A stretch of 64,000 bases of DNA from CAZMSD01 sp964568855 (GTDB lineage: Bacteria > CAIWAD01). The notes under the pieces are model-generated. The model had not been told where the DNA came from. It ran no database searches and saw only the letters and a list, made by a program, of their open reading frames with translations. The stretch lies in NCBI GenBank assembly GCA_964568855.1, contig CAZMSD010000007.1, positions 48,045 to 112,044 on the forward strand, given 5' to 3'. Below, piece after piece: positions 1 through 10,000 of the stretch (positions are counted from its first letter, which is position 1; the number at the start of each line of letters is the position of its first letter). Position numbers and translations under genes: made by a program.

Positions 1-1
1 A

Positions 2-1141
2 CCCGGAGCGGAAGTCCTGCAGCTCAGCCACACTTTGTTCAGAGGCATGGGCGAGGCGATCCGCGTGGAATACGCCGCCGATCCTCTGGTAGTGGATCAC
101 TGCACTTTCGAAAACAGCCGGATCGGAGTGCTGGCCGTGGGCACACCGGTGCAGATTCGCAGCTGCCGCTTCGTCAAGCCGGCGGACACTCTGCGGCTGG
201 GCAGCTACGGCATCTACCTGGCGGAGTCCTCGGGCAGCGTCATCCGCAACAACCTCTTCATCGACCCGGTGATCGGCGTGGCTCTGGCGGAGGCCTCCGC
301 CGAGATCGCCAACAACAGCTTCCACAACGTCCTGACCGGCGTGCCGGGTTACTGGCCCATGTACAACCTGCTGGGTTATGGCCGCATCCACTGCTACGGC
401 GGCAGCATCAGCGTCCGCAACAACCTGTTCCACTGGAAGACGGAGCTTGCCGGCGAACTACACAGCATCGATCAGCTGGAGGACCTGCTGCTCTCCCGGC
501 AGCACGCTGTCTGGTTGGATGAGCAAAGCGACGTGTCCATGCGCTACAACTGGTACGACTGCGTGGATTGCATGCTGATGGACTCCACCGTCGTCTGGGC
601 CGACCTGACGCGATACCTGGCGGTCAGCGATTCGCTGCTGCTTTCCGAGAACCTGGCCAACGGGAACGGCGACGCCCGCTTCGACACCGAGGAGGACTTC
701 CGGCTCTTCGCCGATTCACCCCTGATCGACGCCGGCGAACCGGGCGCCGCCTGGTACGACGCCCACGACGGCAGTCCCAACGACATCGGCTGGTTCGGCG
801 GCCCCTGGGCCGAGAACGGCGGCTATAGCGAGGTGGAACCGGGCGGCGGTCCGGATGAGCCCGCCTACCTGCTGCCGGAAGGGCTCCTGCTGCACGATCC
901 CCGGCCCAATCCCTTCAATCCCGCCACCACGCTGAAGGTGGAACTCGGCCAGACCGGCCGGCTGAGGCTCGAGGTCTACAACCTGCTGGGCCAGGTGGTC
1001 GCCGTGCTGGCGGACGACATGCTGGAACCCGGAGTGTATTACTTCCGCTTCGACGGCGGTCGCCTGGCCTCGGGCACCTACTTCGCCCACGCCCGGAGTC
1101 CCGTCGGCAGCCAGACCGTCAAGCTGCTCCTGCTCAAGTAA
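2..1141 (+). CDS. Secreted right-handed beta-helix protein with C-terminal FlgD-like tail (5' partial)
   Basis: The frame is open from the window edge, so the start and any signal peptide lie upstream. The body has short repeats of the type IRNNLF, IANNSFHN and ISVRNNLF, typical of NosD/pectate-lyase-like parallel beta-helices. It is followed by an ADSPLIDAGEPG segment that commonly closes such helices. After an acidic, Gly/Pro-rich linker, the last ~85 residues form a FlgD-like/Por-type tail: NPFNPATTL, then VYNLLGQVV, then LASGTY, ending KLLLLK. The tail is inferred to serve export or surface attachment. Substrate unknown; a carbohydrate-binding or adhesive role is possible but not shown. 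Confidence 0.8.
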   Translation, partial: PGAEVLQLSHTLFRGMGEAIRVEYAADPLVVDHCTFENSRIGVLAVGTPVQIRSCRFVKPADTLRLGSYGIYLAESSGSVIRNNLFIDPVIGVALAEASAEIANNSFHNVLTGVPGYWPMYNLLGYGRIHCYGGSISVRNNLFHWKTELAGELHSIDQLEDLLLSRQHAVWLDEQSDVSMRYNWYDCVDCMLMDSTVVWADLTRYLAVSDSLLLSENLANGNGDARFDTEEDFRLFADSPLIDAGEPGAAWYDAHDGSPNDIGWFGGPWAENGGYSEVEPGGGPDEPAYLLPEGLLLHDPRPNPFNPATTLKVELGQTGRLRLEVYNLLGQVVAVLADDMLEPGVYYFRFDGGRLASGTYFAHARSPVGSQTVKLLLLK

Positions 1142-1268
1142 GCCGACGGACCGTAACACGCGGTCGACACTCGCCCCCGGACCGGCGCTCCCGGCTCGAT
1201 CCCGAGGAACTCTCTTTCCCGCGACGCGTATCCGGCATGTCGTCCCATCATGCAATACGGTATGCCCG

Positions 1269-2393
1269 GTGCGCGTAGAAGAGCTGGCGATCCTGGTCTG
1301 TCACGAGCTGTCCGCCGATCAGCGCAAGCTTATGCTGGAGCGCCTGCGGAAGGGCGGCGCGTCGCTGAGCGTTCTGGTTCGCGCCGCGGGACTCGAACCC
1401 AAGCGCCGGGAAGCCCTGTACCGCCTGCTGAAGACGGGTCGCCTGGAGCAGCTCCTTGTGGAGCTCAAAGGGGAGCGGCTGAGACTCCTGCGACCCGGGG
1501 ACGAGGACTATCCGCCGCTCCTGCGCCACCTGCCCGATCCGCCGGAGGCGCTGTTCGCCAGGGGAGAGCCAGGCCTTGCGCGGCGCGAGGGGGTGGCCGT
1601 GGTGGGCACCCGCAGCGCCGACCGCCGGGGGCGCAAACTGGCCCGGATCTTCGCCTGCGGACTGGCCTCCGCCGGGCTACTGGTGGTCAGCGGGGCGGCC
1701 TCGGGCATCGACGGGGAAGCGCATCGCGGCGCCGGGGTGGAGCGGACCTGCGCCGTCCTGGGCACGGGTTTCGACCATCCCTACCCGGCGGCGAACGCCG
1801 GACTGATCGCCCGCATCGGCGAGCGGGGCCTGCTGCTCAGCGAGCACCCCCCCTGGGCGGAACCGCGTCCCTGGCATTTTCCCAGGCGCAACAGGATCGT
1901 TTCCGGGCTCTGCCGCGCCGTGCTGGTGATCCAGGCGCCCGAGCGCAGCGGCGCATGTATCACGGCCCGTTTGGCGCTCGACCAGGGCCGGGAGGTGTTC
2001 GCCTGCCCGGGCCCGGCCGGGGATCCGCTGCACGAGGGCTGCCACCGCCTGATCCGGGAGGGCGCCCGGCTCGTGGCCGGCCCGCGGCAGATGCTGGAGG
2101 ACCTGAGTTCCCTGCCCCTGGGCGCGCTGGCCGACCTGCCGCCCATGAAACGGGAGGCACCGGCGAAAACGGACGCGGAAACCGCCCCGCCGGTGCAGCC
2201 CACGGAGCCGCAGCGCCGGCTGCTGAGCCGTCTCGATGTTCCGCGCAGCCGCGATCAACTGGTGCTGGAGCTGGGCCTGTCCTCCGGGGAGCTCGCGGGC
2301 CTGCTGGTGGATCTCGAACTGGGAGGCCTGGTGAACCGGTTGCCGGGAGATCGCTGGGAACGTTGCAACTGGCTGGAGCCCTTTATACGTTGA
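1269..2393 (+). CDS. dprA: DNA processing protein DprA
   Basis: DprA loads RecA onto incoming single-stranded DNA during natural transformation. The 374-residue length is normal. The Rossmann-like core is visible: VGTRSA at ~112-116, SGAASGID at 141-148, and FPRRNRI at 204-210 in the DNA-binding loop region. An N-terminal helical segment precedes it. The last ~65 residues, after a charged linker, look like the DprA winged-helix domain. Start is GTG at 1269. The gene ends four bases before ctpA. It is a competence-associated gene in a genome fragment with a very frequent short palindrome, which is worth keeping in mind, although dprA is widespread in non-competent bacteria too. Confidence 0.93.
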   Translation: MRVEELAILVCHELSADQRKLMLERLRKGGASLSVLVRAAGLEPKRREALYRLLKTGRLEQLLVELKGERLRLLRPGDEDYPPLLRHLPDPPEALFARGEPGLARREGVAVVGTRSADRRGRKLARIFACGLASAGLLVVSGAASGIDGEAHRGAGVERTCAVLGTGFDHPYPAANAGLIARIGERGLLLSEHPPWAEPRPWHFPRRNRIVSGLCRAVLVIQAPERSGACITARLALDQGREVFACPGPAGDPLHEGCHRLIREGARLVAGPRQMLEDLSSLPLGALADLPPMKREAPAKTDAETAPPVQPTEPQRRLLSRLDVPRSRDQLVLELGLSSGELAGLLVDLELGGLVNRLPGDRWERCNWLEPFIR

Positions 2394-2397
2394 ACTC

Positions 2398-3990
2398 ATG
2401 AAACTTCGAAGATTTCTCATTCCGCTCGGCGTCCTGCTGGTTCCACTGTTCCTCTTCCTGCTGCGCGGATCGGAGGACAGCTTCGCCTCCGGGGGCAATC
2501 CGCTGGCGGGGCTCGCGAAAATGAAAACCGTCCTGGAGATCATCCGTGAGCTCTACGTGGAACCGCCCGACGTGGACGAAGTCGTGGACGGAGCCATCCG
2601 CGGCATGCTCTACGAGCTGGACCCGCACTCGGCCTACATCTCCAGCTCGGAGATCCAGAAGGTCACCGAGGATTTCAAGGGCGAGTTCGAGGGCATCGGC
2701 ATCTACTTCGTGATCCGCGAGCGGATCCTGACCGTGGTCTCCGCCATCCCGGGTACCCCCAGCGATCGGCTGGGTCTCAGCCCGGGCGACCAGATCGTGG
2801 AGATCGAGGGCGAGTCCACCTACGGTATCACCAACGACAAGGTCCAGCGCAAGCTGAAGGGCCCACGGGGCACCCAGGTGAGCATCCGGGTGCGCCGGCC
2901 CGGTCTGAGCGGACTGCTGGATTTCACCATCACCCGCGAGAAGATCCCTATCCGATCGGTGGAATCCGCCTTCCTGCTTGAGGACGGCGTGGGCTACGTC
3001 CGGCTCAACCGCTTCATGGCCACCACGGAAGAAGAGGTCCGCGCGTGCATCCAGCGGCTGCTGGACGAGGGCATGTCCCGCCTGCTGCTCGATCTGCGCA
3101 ACAACTCGGGCGGCTACCTGGACCAGGCTCGCCGCATCGCCGACCTGTTCATCCCCGGCGGCAGGGTGATCGTCTCCACCGAAGGGCGCCTGCCGCAGTT
3201 CAACGAAGTGCTGCACAGCACCGATCAAACGACCTTCGAGCCCTTTCCGCTGATCGTATTGATCAACCACGGAAGCGCCTCGGCCAGCGAGATCGTCGCC
3301 GGGGCGGTGCAGGACCTGGACCGCGGCCTGGTGGCGGGGCGCACCAGTTTCGGCAAGGGCCTGGTCCAGCGGCAGTTCAGCCTGCGCGACTCCAGCGCCG
3401 TCCGCGTGACGATCGCACGGTATTACACGCCCAGCCATCGGCTGATCCAGCGCTCCTACGACCGCGGCCTGGCCTCGTATTACAGCGAGGGCTACGACGA
3501 GCTGGATCCCAACCTGGACGCCGATTCGACGCTGCAGAAGCCCGAGTTCCGGACCGCGGCGGGGCGCCTGGTCTACGGAGGCGGAGGTATCACGCCCGAC
3601 GTGCGCATTCGCAGCGGCCGGTTGAGCGCCTACACCAGCCGCCTGCGCACCCAGCGCACCTTCTTCGACTTCGCCAACTCGGAGGCCGGATCCGGGGAGC
3701 TGCGCGACAGGCTCGCGGCCCTGGATTTCGACCGCTTCCTCGCGGATTACCAGCCGGAGGACGAGCTCCTGCGGGACTTCGTCGACTTCGTGGGCGACAA
3801 GGTGGAGTTCGACGAGGAGGGCTGGCGGCGGGACCTGCGCTGGATCAAGGGCTACATCAAGCGGGAGCTGGCCCGGGTCGTCTGGGGCCGCGCCGAAGCG
3901 CTGCGGGTCGATGTTGAAATCGATCCCGCGGTGGGCGAAGCCCTGCTGCTCTTCGACGAGGCCGAGCGCGTACAGGCCCTCGCACGCTGA
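2398..3990 (+). CDS. ctpA: C-terminal processing peptidase (S41 family)
   Basis: Periplasmic serine protease that trims or degrades proteins from the C-terminus. It has an N-terminal membrane or signal segment (residues ~6-22) and a PDZ domain (~85-165, GTPSDRLGLSPGDQIVEIEG). The S41 core contains LLDLRNNSGGYLDQA. The catalytic pair is Ser295 in GSASASE and Lys320 in TSFGKGLVQ. Their 25-residue spacing equals that of the E. coli Prc dyad. Length 530 aa is usual for CtpA. The ATG at 2398 follows the dprA stop by 4 bp, so the two are probably co-transcribed. Confidence 0.93.
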   Translation: MKLRRFLIPLGVLLVPLFLFLLRGSEDSFASGGNPLAGLAKMKTVLEIIRELYVEPPDVDEVVDGAIRGMLYELDPHSAYISSSEIQKVTEDFKGEFEGIGIYFVIRERILTVVSAIPGTPSDRLGLSPGDQIVEIEGESTYGITNDKVQRKLKGPRGTQVSIRVRRPGLSGLLDFTITREKIPIRSVESAFLLEDGVGYVRLNRFMATTEEEVRACIQRLLDEGMSRLLLDLRNNSGGYLDQARRIADLFIPGGRVIVSTEGRLPQFNEVLHSTDQTTFEPFPLIVLINHGSASASEIVAGAVQDLDRGLVAGRTSFGKGLVQRQFSLRDSSAVRVTIARYYTPSHRLIQRSYDRGLASYYSEGYDELDPNLDADSTLQKPEFRTAAGRLVYGGGGITPDVRIRSGRLSAYTSRLRTQRTFFDFANSEAGSGELRDRLAALDFDRFLADYQPEDELLRDFVDFVGDKVEFDEEGWRRDLRWIKGYIKRELARVVWGRAEALRVDVEIDPAVGEALLLFDEAERVQALAR

Positions 3991-4015
3991 GGCGGACGGG
4001 CCCCTGTCCGGCAAA

Positions 4016-4044
4016 TTGACTTTGCTTGGACCATGTAGTACGTT
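4016..4044 (+). promoter_or_regulatory. Candidate sigma-70 promoter for exbB-exbD-exbD-tonB
   Basis: TTGACT (4016-4021) and TACGTT (4039-4044) are separated by exactly 17 bp in the 184-bp gap before exbB. The 5' leader would be about 125 nt. Prediction by eye. Confidence 0.45.
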
Positions 4045-4174
4045 TCGCAGGTTCGCACCGGTTCATATACAGTTTGATCCCTGAGCGCGCCGTGCGGCTC
4101 CCGCGTGGCGCGTCGCTCGAAGCGGTGCACTCCGTCGAAAGAGCGGAATCAGCCTTTTTGGAGGAATACTACCC

Positions 4175-4792
4175 ATGCTGAGGTACTTCGAACAGGGCGG
4201 CAATTTCATGTGGCCCATCCTGCTCATCCTGATCCTGGGTCTCGTGATCATCTTCGTCAAGGCCATCACCTTGACCCTGGCCTCGGTGAACGTGAAAAAG
4301 TTCGCGTTGAAGATCCGCGAGGCGCTCGGCTCCGGCGGAATCGACAGCGCCACCGAGATCTGCGCCGGTACGCGCGGACCCGTGGCCTCGATCGTACACG
4401 CCGGTCTCCTGCGTTACGAGCGGGGAATCGACCACGTAGAAAAGGCCATCATGAACGCGGCCACCATTGAAATGGCCTTCCTGGAACGAGGTCTGATCTG
4501 GCTTTCCACCTGCACCGCGCTGGCTCCCATGTTCGGCTTCACCGGCACGGTCTGGGGCATGATCAAGGCCTTCGACGAGATCGAGGAGGCCAACGACATC
4601 AATCCCACGCTCGTCGCCGGCGGCATCAAGATCGCCCTGCTGACCACCGTCTTCGGCCTGATCGCCGCCATGGTCACACAGTTCTTCTTCAACGCTTTCA
4701 ACGCCAAGATCGGCAAGCTGGTGATCGACATGGAAGAGGCTTCCGTGGAGCTGGTGGAAACCCTGCTGCAGCGTGAGCGCAGCGAGAGCTGA
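4175..4792 (+). CDS. exbB: MotA/TolQ/ExbB-family proton channel subunit
   Basis: Inner-membrane proton channel that, with ExbD, energises TonB. At 205 aa it has the family's three membrane segments: one near the N-terminus (MWPILLILILGLVIIFVKAI region, residues ~9-30) and two in the C-terminal half (~105-125 and ~148-172). GTVWGMIKAFDEI is the typical ExbB/TolQ loop between the two C-terminal segments. An AGGAGG-like site (TTTTTGGAGGAA) precedes the ATG. First gene of a four-gene set with two exbD genes and tonB, so ExbB is more likely than TolQ or MotA. Confidence 0.92.
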   Translation: MLRYFEQGGNFMWPILLILILGLVIIFVKAITLTLASVNVKKFALKIREALGSGGIDSATEICAGTRGPVASIVHAGLLRYERGIDHVEKAIMNAATIEMAFLERGLIWLSTCTALAPMFGFTGTVWGMIKAFDEIEEANDINPTLVAGGIKIALLTTVFGLIAAMVTQFFFNAFNAKIGKLVIDMEEASVELVETLLQRERSES

Positions 4793-4830
4793 AGCCGCCG
4801 GTCGCCAATCCCACCCGATAGGACCACTCA

Positions 4831-5265
4831 ATGTTAGGTCAGAGGCAACGCAAACTGGAGACCGAGATCCCCACGGCAGCCATGCCGGACATCGTCTTCA
4901 TGCTGTTGATCTTCTTCCTGGTGACCACGACCATCAGCTCGGACAAGGGCGTGCCGCTCACGCTGCCCGAGTACACCGAGCAGCAGGAGCAGATCAAGCT
5001 CGACAAGAAGATGGTGCTGAGCATCCTGGTGGCCGAGACGGGGGCCATCATGATCGATGGGCAGGAACTGGACAACCGCGGGGAACTCAAGCCCCGGATA
5101 AAGAATTCATTAGATGAACTGGGCAAGGACGATCAGGGCAAGTACAAGAAGATCGTTTCCATCAAGACCCAGGCGGGTACGCCCTACGACGATTACATCT
5201 TCGTCCTGGACAAGGTCAAGGAGTCGGGCGCGACGAAAATCTCGATCGCTGAACCGGAAGACTGA
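4831..5265 (+). CDS. exbD: ExbD/TolR-family transport protein, first copy
   Basis: ExbB partner with one membrane helix (MPDIVFMLLIFFLVTTT, residues ~21-37) and a periplasmic domain. The Asp in MPDIVF matches the proton-carrying Asp of ExbD/TolR. Length 144 aa is normal. It lies 38 bp after exbB. The protein after it is a second ExbD that is clearly different in sequence, so this is not a recent duplication. Confidence 0.92.
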   Translation: MLGQRQRKLETEIPTAAMPDIVFMLLIFFLVTTTISSDKGVPLTLPEYTEQQEQIKLDKKMVLSILVAETGAIMIDGQELDNRGELKPRIKNSLDELGKDDQGKYKKIVSIKTQAGTPYDDYIFVLDKVKESGATKISIAEPED

Positions 5266-5343
5266 GCCGTGTCACGCGGACTGCGCCGGCGCGGATCCGC
5301 CTGATACGCCGACACTCCCATTCACGGCAACGGAGGGCCAGGC

Positions 5344-5772
5344 ATGCCCCGGATCAAGAAGAAGCTGCAGGTCGCAGCCGCGATTCCCACGGCCGCCATG
5401 CCCGATATCATCTTCATGCTGCTGATCTTCTTCATGGTGGCCACCACTTTCAAGCAGTTCGACGGACTGGCGGTGCTGGTGCCCGAGGCCAAGATGACGC
5501 AGAAGATCGATGCCGCCAAGCGGGACATCGCCTACATCTGGGCGGACAAGAACGACCGCGTGATGCTCGACGACCAGTTGATCCCGCTGGAGAACCTGGA
5601 CGAACTCGCACCCGTCCTGCACGACCGGCGCTCCACCAATCCGCGGACGGTGATCTCGCTCAAGGGGGACCAGGAATGCCGGATGAAGGTGATCACCGAC
5701 ATCCAGCAGCAGTGCCGCAAGGCCTATGCCCTGCGCGTGAACTACACGACCTCTGCGCACTTCCAGAATTAG
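5344..5772 (+). CDS. exbD: ExbD/TolR-family transport protein, second copy
   Basis: 142 aa with the same architecture as its neighbour: a basic N-terminus (PRIKKKLQ), then AAIPTAAMPDIIFMLLIFFM carrying the conserved membrane Asp, then a periplasmic domain. GGAGGG lies just upstream of the ATG. Two exbD genes beside one exbB and tonB is a common arrangement in Bacteroidota and relatives, where the ExbD proteins may form a mixed dimer. That role is inferred from arrangement only. Confidence 0.92.
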   Translation: MPRIKKKLQVAAAIPTAAMPDIIFMLLIFFMVATTFKQFDGLAVLVPEAKMTQKIDAAKRDIAYIWADKNDRVMLDDQLIPLENLDELAPVLHDRRSTNPRTVISLKGDQECRMKVITDIQQQCRKAYALRVNYTTSAHFQN

Positions 5773-5781
5773 GGTCCGGGA

Positions 5782-6438
5782 ATGGAGTATCACAAGCGCC
5801 CTGAAGCCGACATCAAGCTCAGGTACCAGTTCTACAGCGAACTGGGACTGGCCCTGGCGCTGCTGTTCTTCGTCGTGACCTTCATCGTCTCCAAGGAATT
5901 CCACGTGGAAGTGAAGGTGCGAGAGATCACCCAGCAGGAGATCGAGGTGGAGGACATTCCCACCACGCGCCAGCAGAAGACCATTCCCCGGCCCAGCCGG
6001 CCCACCTTCACCGTCGCCGAAGAAGACGAGGAGATCGTCGAGGACGAAGAGATTCTCTTCGAGGACGAGGACGACTGGAGTACCCCTCCGCCCCCGCCCC
6101 CGCCCATGGCAGGCGCGGAAGAGGAGATCGTGGAATTCTGGGCCATCGAACAGCAGCCCGAGATGATCGGTGGAACGGAGGCCCTCTACAAGGCCGTGAA
6201 GTATCCCGAAATGGCCCAGCGGGCGGGCATGGAGGGACTGGCCCAGATCGGTTTCGTGGTCGGTCCGGACGGCAGACCGCGGGATTTCGTGGTCCTGGGC
6301 GAAAAACCTGAAGGACTGGGCTTCGGCGAGGCGGCCATCGAGGCGCTGAAGACAATGACCTTCAAACCGGGCAAGCAGCGGGACAAGTTCGTTGCCGTGC
6401 GCATGTCGCAGGTGATTCGATTCGAGATGACCAAGTAG
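5782..6438 (+). CDS. tonB: TonB-family energy transducer
   Basis: Links the ExbBD motor to outer-membrane TonB-dependent receptors. At 218 aa it has an N-terminal membrane anchor (LGLALALLFFVVTFIV, residues ~18-34) and a charged linker. The linker has an acidic run and seven prolines (STPPPPPPPMAG). The C-terminal TonB domain (~120-215) includes GGTEALYKAVKYPEMAQRAG and a closing VRMSQVIRFEM. The linker is more acidic than the usual Pro-Lys/Pro-Glu spacer. It starts 9 bp after exbD. No TonB-dependent receptor is in the window. Confidence 0.93.
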   Translation: MEYHKRPEADIKLRYQFYSELGLALALLFFVVTFIVSKEFHVEVKVREITQQEIEVEDIPTTRQQKTIPRPSRPTFTVAEEDEEIVEDEEILFEDEDDWSTPPPPPPPMAGAEEEIVEFWAIEQQPEMIGGTEALYKAVKYPEMAQRAGMEGLAQIGFVVGPDGRPRDFVVLGEKPEGLGFGEAAIEALKTMTFKPGKQRDKFVAVRMSQVIRFEMTK

Positions 6439-6480
6439 ATCTCGAACGCGACGGAACGAAAACGGAATTCAGCGAACGGC

Positions 6481-6498
6481 GTGCGGCCCGGGCCGCAC
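6481..6498 (+). terminator. Possible terminator after tonB
   Basis: The perfect 18-bp palindrome GTGCGGCCCGGGCCGCAC is followed by GATTTTGT, 43 bp past the tonB stop. The T-run is short, so this may be a weak terminator. Confidence 0.45.
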
Positions 6499-6945
6499 GA
6501 TTTTGTATGGCTTCGATCCCGGCGACGTTGCGCCGGCGGCGGTCGAGGGCTACTTTTACGCATCGGATCTGAAGCGTGAACCGGCGGAGCTGGCAGGTTC
6601 CGACAGACTCCCGGCATCTCTGCTGGTTCGATGACAGCGTGCACAGCGATCAGGATCCGTTCTACCATCCCCACCCTTGAGACCCGCCGGTCCCGATCGG
6701 AGGCCTGGCGCGAGCCTGTTCCGTGAACAGCCGGCGAGGAAAAGCGGTGCTCTCCATCCGCTGTTCACAAGTATGTATCACGGGAGCCGGCATTGTGATC
6801 CAGGTCACAAATGGTTGTTATCCCTGAAATTGAACTGACGAGGAAAAGCCCAGTTATGGCTCAGAAAGACCGGGTTGTCTGCCGGATCGGAAACGGCGAA
6901 TGAAAAAATCCTGTAATAACAAAGCGTTGAGTAGGTGGGCAATTT

Positions 6946-6962
6946 TTGGCATACTCTCTGCA
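6946..6962 (+). promoter_or_regulatory. Sigma-54 (-24/-12) promoter for the S8 peptidase
   Basis: TTGGCATACTCTCTGCA has GG (6948-6949) and GC (6960-6961) with exactly 10 bp between them, against the consensus TTGGCACG-N4-TTGCA. Transcription would begin near 6973, about 40 nt before the ATG at 7014. A weaker sigma-70 reading overlaps it: TTGAGT 6927-6932 and CATACT 6950-6955 with a 17-bp spacer. Confidence 0.6.
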
Positions 6963-7013
6963 CTTGGGTCGGCCGGCAAGAGACACACGAACAAGGCGGC
7001 AAGAGGGCGTCCA

Positions 7014-10000
7014 ATGCGCTTGACACTCACCACTCTGACCCTGCTCTGCCTCATGGGAAGCAGCCTGGCCCGTACAACCGACCGAATCGCAGCGCTGGAA
7101 CAGGAAATCCGATCCCTGTGGGAGGAAGGCCGCAGCGGAGTCGAATTCCGGGAAATGCTCGAGGCCACAGCGGGGCCGGCGGGCCAGCTGAACGCCGATC
7201 CGAGAATCCAGCTGATGTACCGGACCCCCGCGGGCCGCTACGTGTACTACGAGTATCACAACGTTGACGCGGCGGCCTCGATTCGCGTGGACCGGCTCTG
7301 GCCGGGCGGGGAAAGCGGCCTGAACCTGGACGGCAGCGGAATCGTGCTGGGCATGTGGGATGCCGGCGCGATCCGCGAGAGCCACCAGGAATTCGGGGGC
7401 CGGGTGAGCCTCGCTCCCGCAGAGGAGTACCTGGGCGACGACTATGCACTGCACGCGACCCTGGTGGCGGGCGTCATGGCGGCGGCGGGTGTCGACCCGG
7501 CCGCCCGGGGCATGGCTCCGGCCGCCGACGTTCATTACTGGTCCGCTGAGGACGACGACATGGAGATCTACGTCGCCGCAGCCGCGGGCCTGATCCACGT
7601 GTCCAATCATTCCTACGGAATAGACGCCGGCTGGGGCTCTTCCGGCGGCGACTGGTACTGGTTCGGCGATCCCGACGTCGACGCCCAGGAGGAATGGCGT
7701 TTCGGCTACTACGACAGCAAGGCGGAATGGAACGATTGGATCGCGAACATCTACGATACCTACGTGATGGTGCGGTCGGCGGGCAATCATCGCAGTCACG
7801 CGGGACCCGGAGAGGGGGGCGAGCATTACGTCCAGATCAACGGTTCCTGGGAACTCAGCACCGAAACGCGCCAGCCGGACGGCGGGGAACTGGGATACGA
7901 GTGCCTGACCCTGGAGGCCAACGCCAAGAACACGCTGGTGGTGGGAGCGGTGTACGACCTCGAGGGTGATTACGTCGATTCCAGCAGCGTGGTCATGACT
8001 CACTTCAGTTCCTACGGTCCGACGGACGACGGCAGAATCAAGCCCGACCTGGTGAGCAACGGAACCAGTCTCTATACCACGCGCAACACGGGCGACGCCG
8101 TCTATGCCACTTCCAGCGGCACTTCGCTGTCAAGTCCCACCGTGGCGGGCACCGTTGGTCTCTTACAGGATCTATTCAAGCAGGGACACGAGGATCCAGA
8201 GGATCCCGGCAACGGCCGCCTGCCCCTCTCATCCACCATCCGCGGCCTGCTGATCCACACCGCGGAAGAGGCTGGCAACGCGCCGGGTCCGGATTACCGC
8301 TTCGGTTTCGGGCTGCTCAACGCACAGCGCGCCGCCGAGCTCCTGCAGCACGACAGTCAGACTCACCGGCGGATCCTGGAGCGCGAGCTGGAGCCCCAGA
8401 CGGAATTCTCGCTGCGCATGGTTTCCGACGGCGGCCCGGCCCGCATAACCCTGGCCTGGACGGATCCGGGCGCAGATCCCCTGCCCCAGGATATGCTGGA
8501 CGATCCCACGCCGCGGCTGGTGAACGACCTGGACGTCGAGCTGATGGACAACGCCACCGGCGCGAAGCACTTTCCCTGGTGCCTGAATCCCGCCGATCCT
8601 GCGGCGCCGGCCTTTCGGGACTTCAACCACCTGGACAACGTGGAGCTGATCCAGGTGCCGGACCTGCCGGCCGGCGACTACACGCTCACAGTGCGTCACA
8701 CGGACGAGCTTGACGACCCGCAGAAGTACTCCCTTATCTTCAGCGGCGTCGAACCGCTGGCGCGGCTTGAATCCCTGGCTGACGACACCCAACCGGCGGA
8801 GAACGATACGGTAGAAATCGACCTGCAGTTCAGCGGCGGCCTCGACCTGGCGGCGATCGAAATGGCGCCGGCATGGCCGGCGGGTGCCCTGCAGTTCATT
8901 GATTTCAGCGAAGGCGACCTGCTCGACGAGGGCGGGGCCGCGGGAACCACGCTGCAGATCAGCGACGTCGGCGACTCGGGACTGCGCATCCGCATCGACC
9001 GCGACGAGGACGAGGCCGGTCTGAACCAGGCGATGGGTTCCTTCGGGATTCTGCGCCTGCACACCGTGGATCCCGGCGCCCAGACAATCTCAATGGACGA
9101 TTGTACTCTCTACAGCACCATGGGAGAAGGCGGTCAGCGCGTGGAGGCGCCCCCGCTGACCCTGACGGTGGGCGATTGGGCCACGGGGTGCACGATCAGC
9201 CTGAATCCTTCAAGCCAGGAGTGCTACCAGGGCCAGTTTGCGCGGTTGAATCTCAGTCTCAGCCCGCTGCCGGATCTGGGCGGCATCTTCGCGCGCGTGG
9301 GCCTGGAGTCCCAGGTACAGTTCGTCGAGGCGACCGACCTTGGCGCTCTGGGTGAGGTCAACCTCAGCGCCCAGGAAGGCGAAGGCTACGTGGACCTGAT
9401 GATGCAGATCGCTGAAGCGCAGGTCCTGATGGACACCACGGAAATCGTCGGACTGGACTTCCGGCTGGTGAACCCGGCTGACGCCGACCTCCAGATCGTC
9501 ATGACCTCCATAGCCGACGGCGACGGCGAGATCTACCCTGAGGTGCTCACGCAGGGCGCCCAGGTGATCTGGCGGCAGCGTTGTCCCAGCACGGTGATGC
9601 TGCGCAGCCCATCCAAAAACCAGGTTATGCTGGACAACCTGGTGCACTTCGAGTGGGCGCACGCACGCGATCCCTATCTCGGGCAGGCGCACGAGTTCGG
9701 GCTGCTGATCGACGACCGGGGCGCATTCGGCGAATCCGACACGATCTGGACCACGGATACCTTCATGAGCGTGGAGCTGGACAACGGCGACTACTGGTGG
9801 AAAGTGATTGCGCGGTACGATCTGGGGCCAGTGGCCGACTGCTACGATCCAAGGCCGTTTTTCATCGGCCTTGGTTCACAGGACATCGGCGGAACGGAGA
9901 GCTGGGAGGATCCGGCCCTTGCTTTGAGCGAAACCGGAGGCGGAAAGGAAGAGGACAGGGCGTTGGGAGCCGGCCGAGAGGCCGCTGCGGCAGGTGAGCT

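Larger units (their letters stand above)
6439..7013. other. 575-bp spacer between tonB and the subtilisin gene
   Basis: No credible gene here; short open frames lack ribosome sites. It holds a GC palindrome (6481-6498), a 14-bp sequence CGACAGACTCCCGG at 6601-6614 that recurs at 59654-59667 and resembles the MITE end at 59939-59953, one dispersed palindrome at 6775, and a sigma-54-type promoter at 6946-6962. Confidence 0.6.

Noticed and set aside
4105..4470. 121-codon frame overlapping exbB
   Set aside because: Out-of-frame shadow; exbB has the ribosome site and family motifs.
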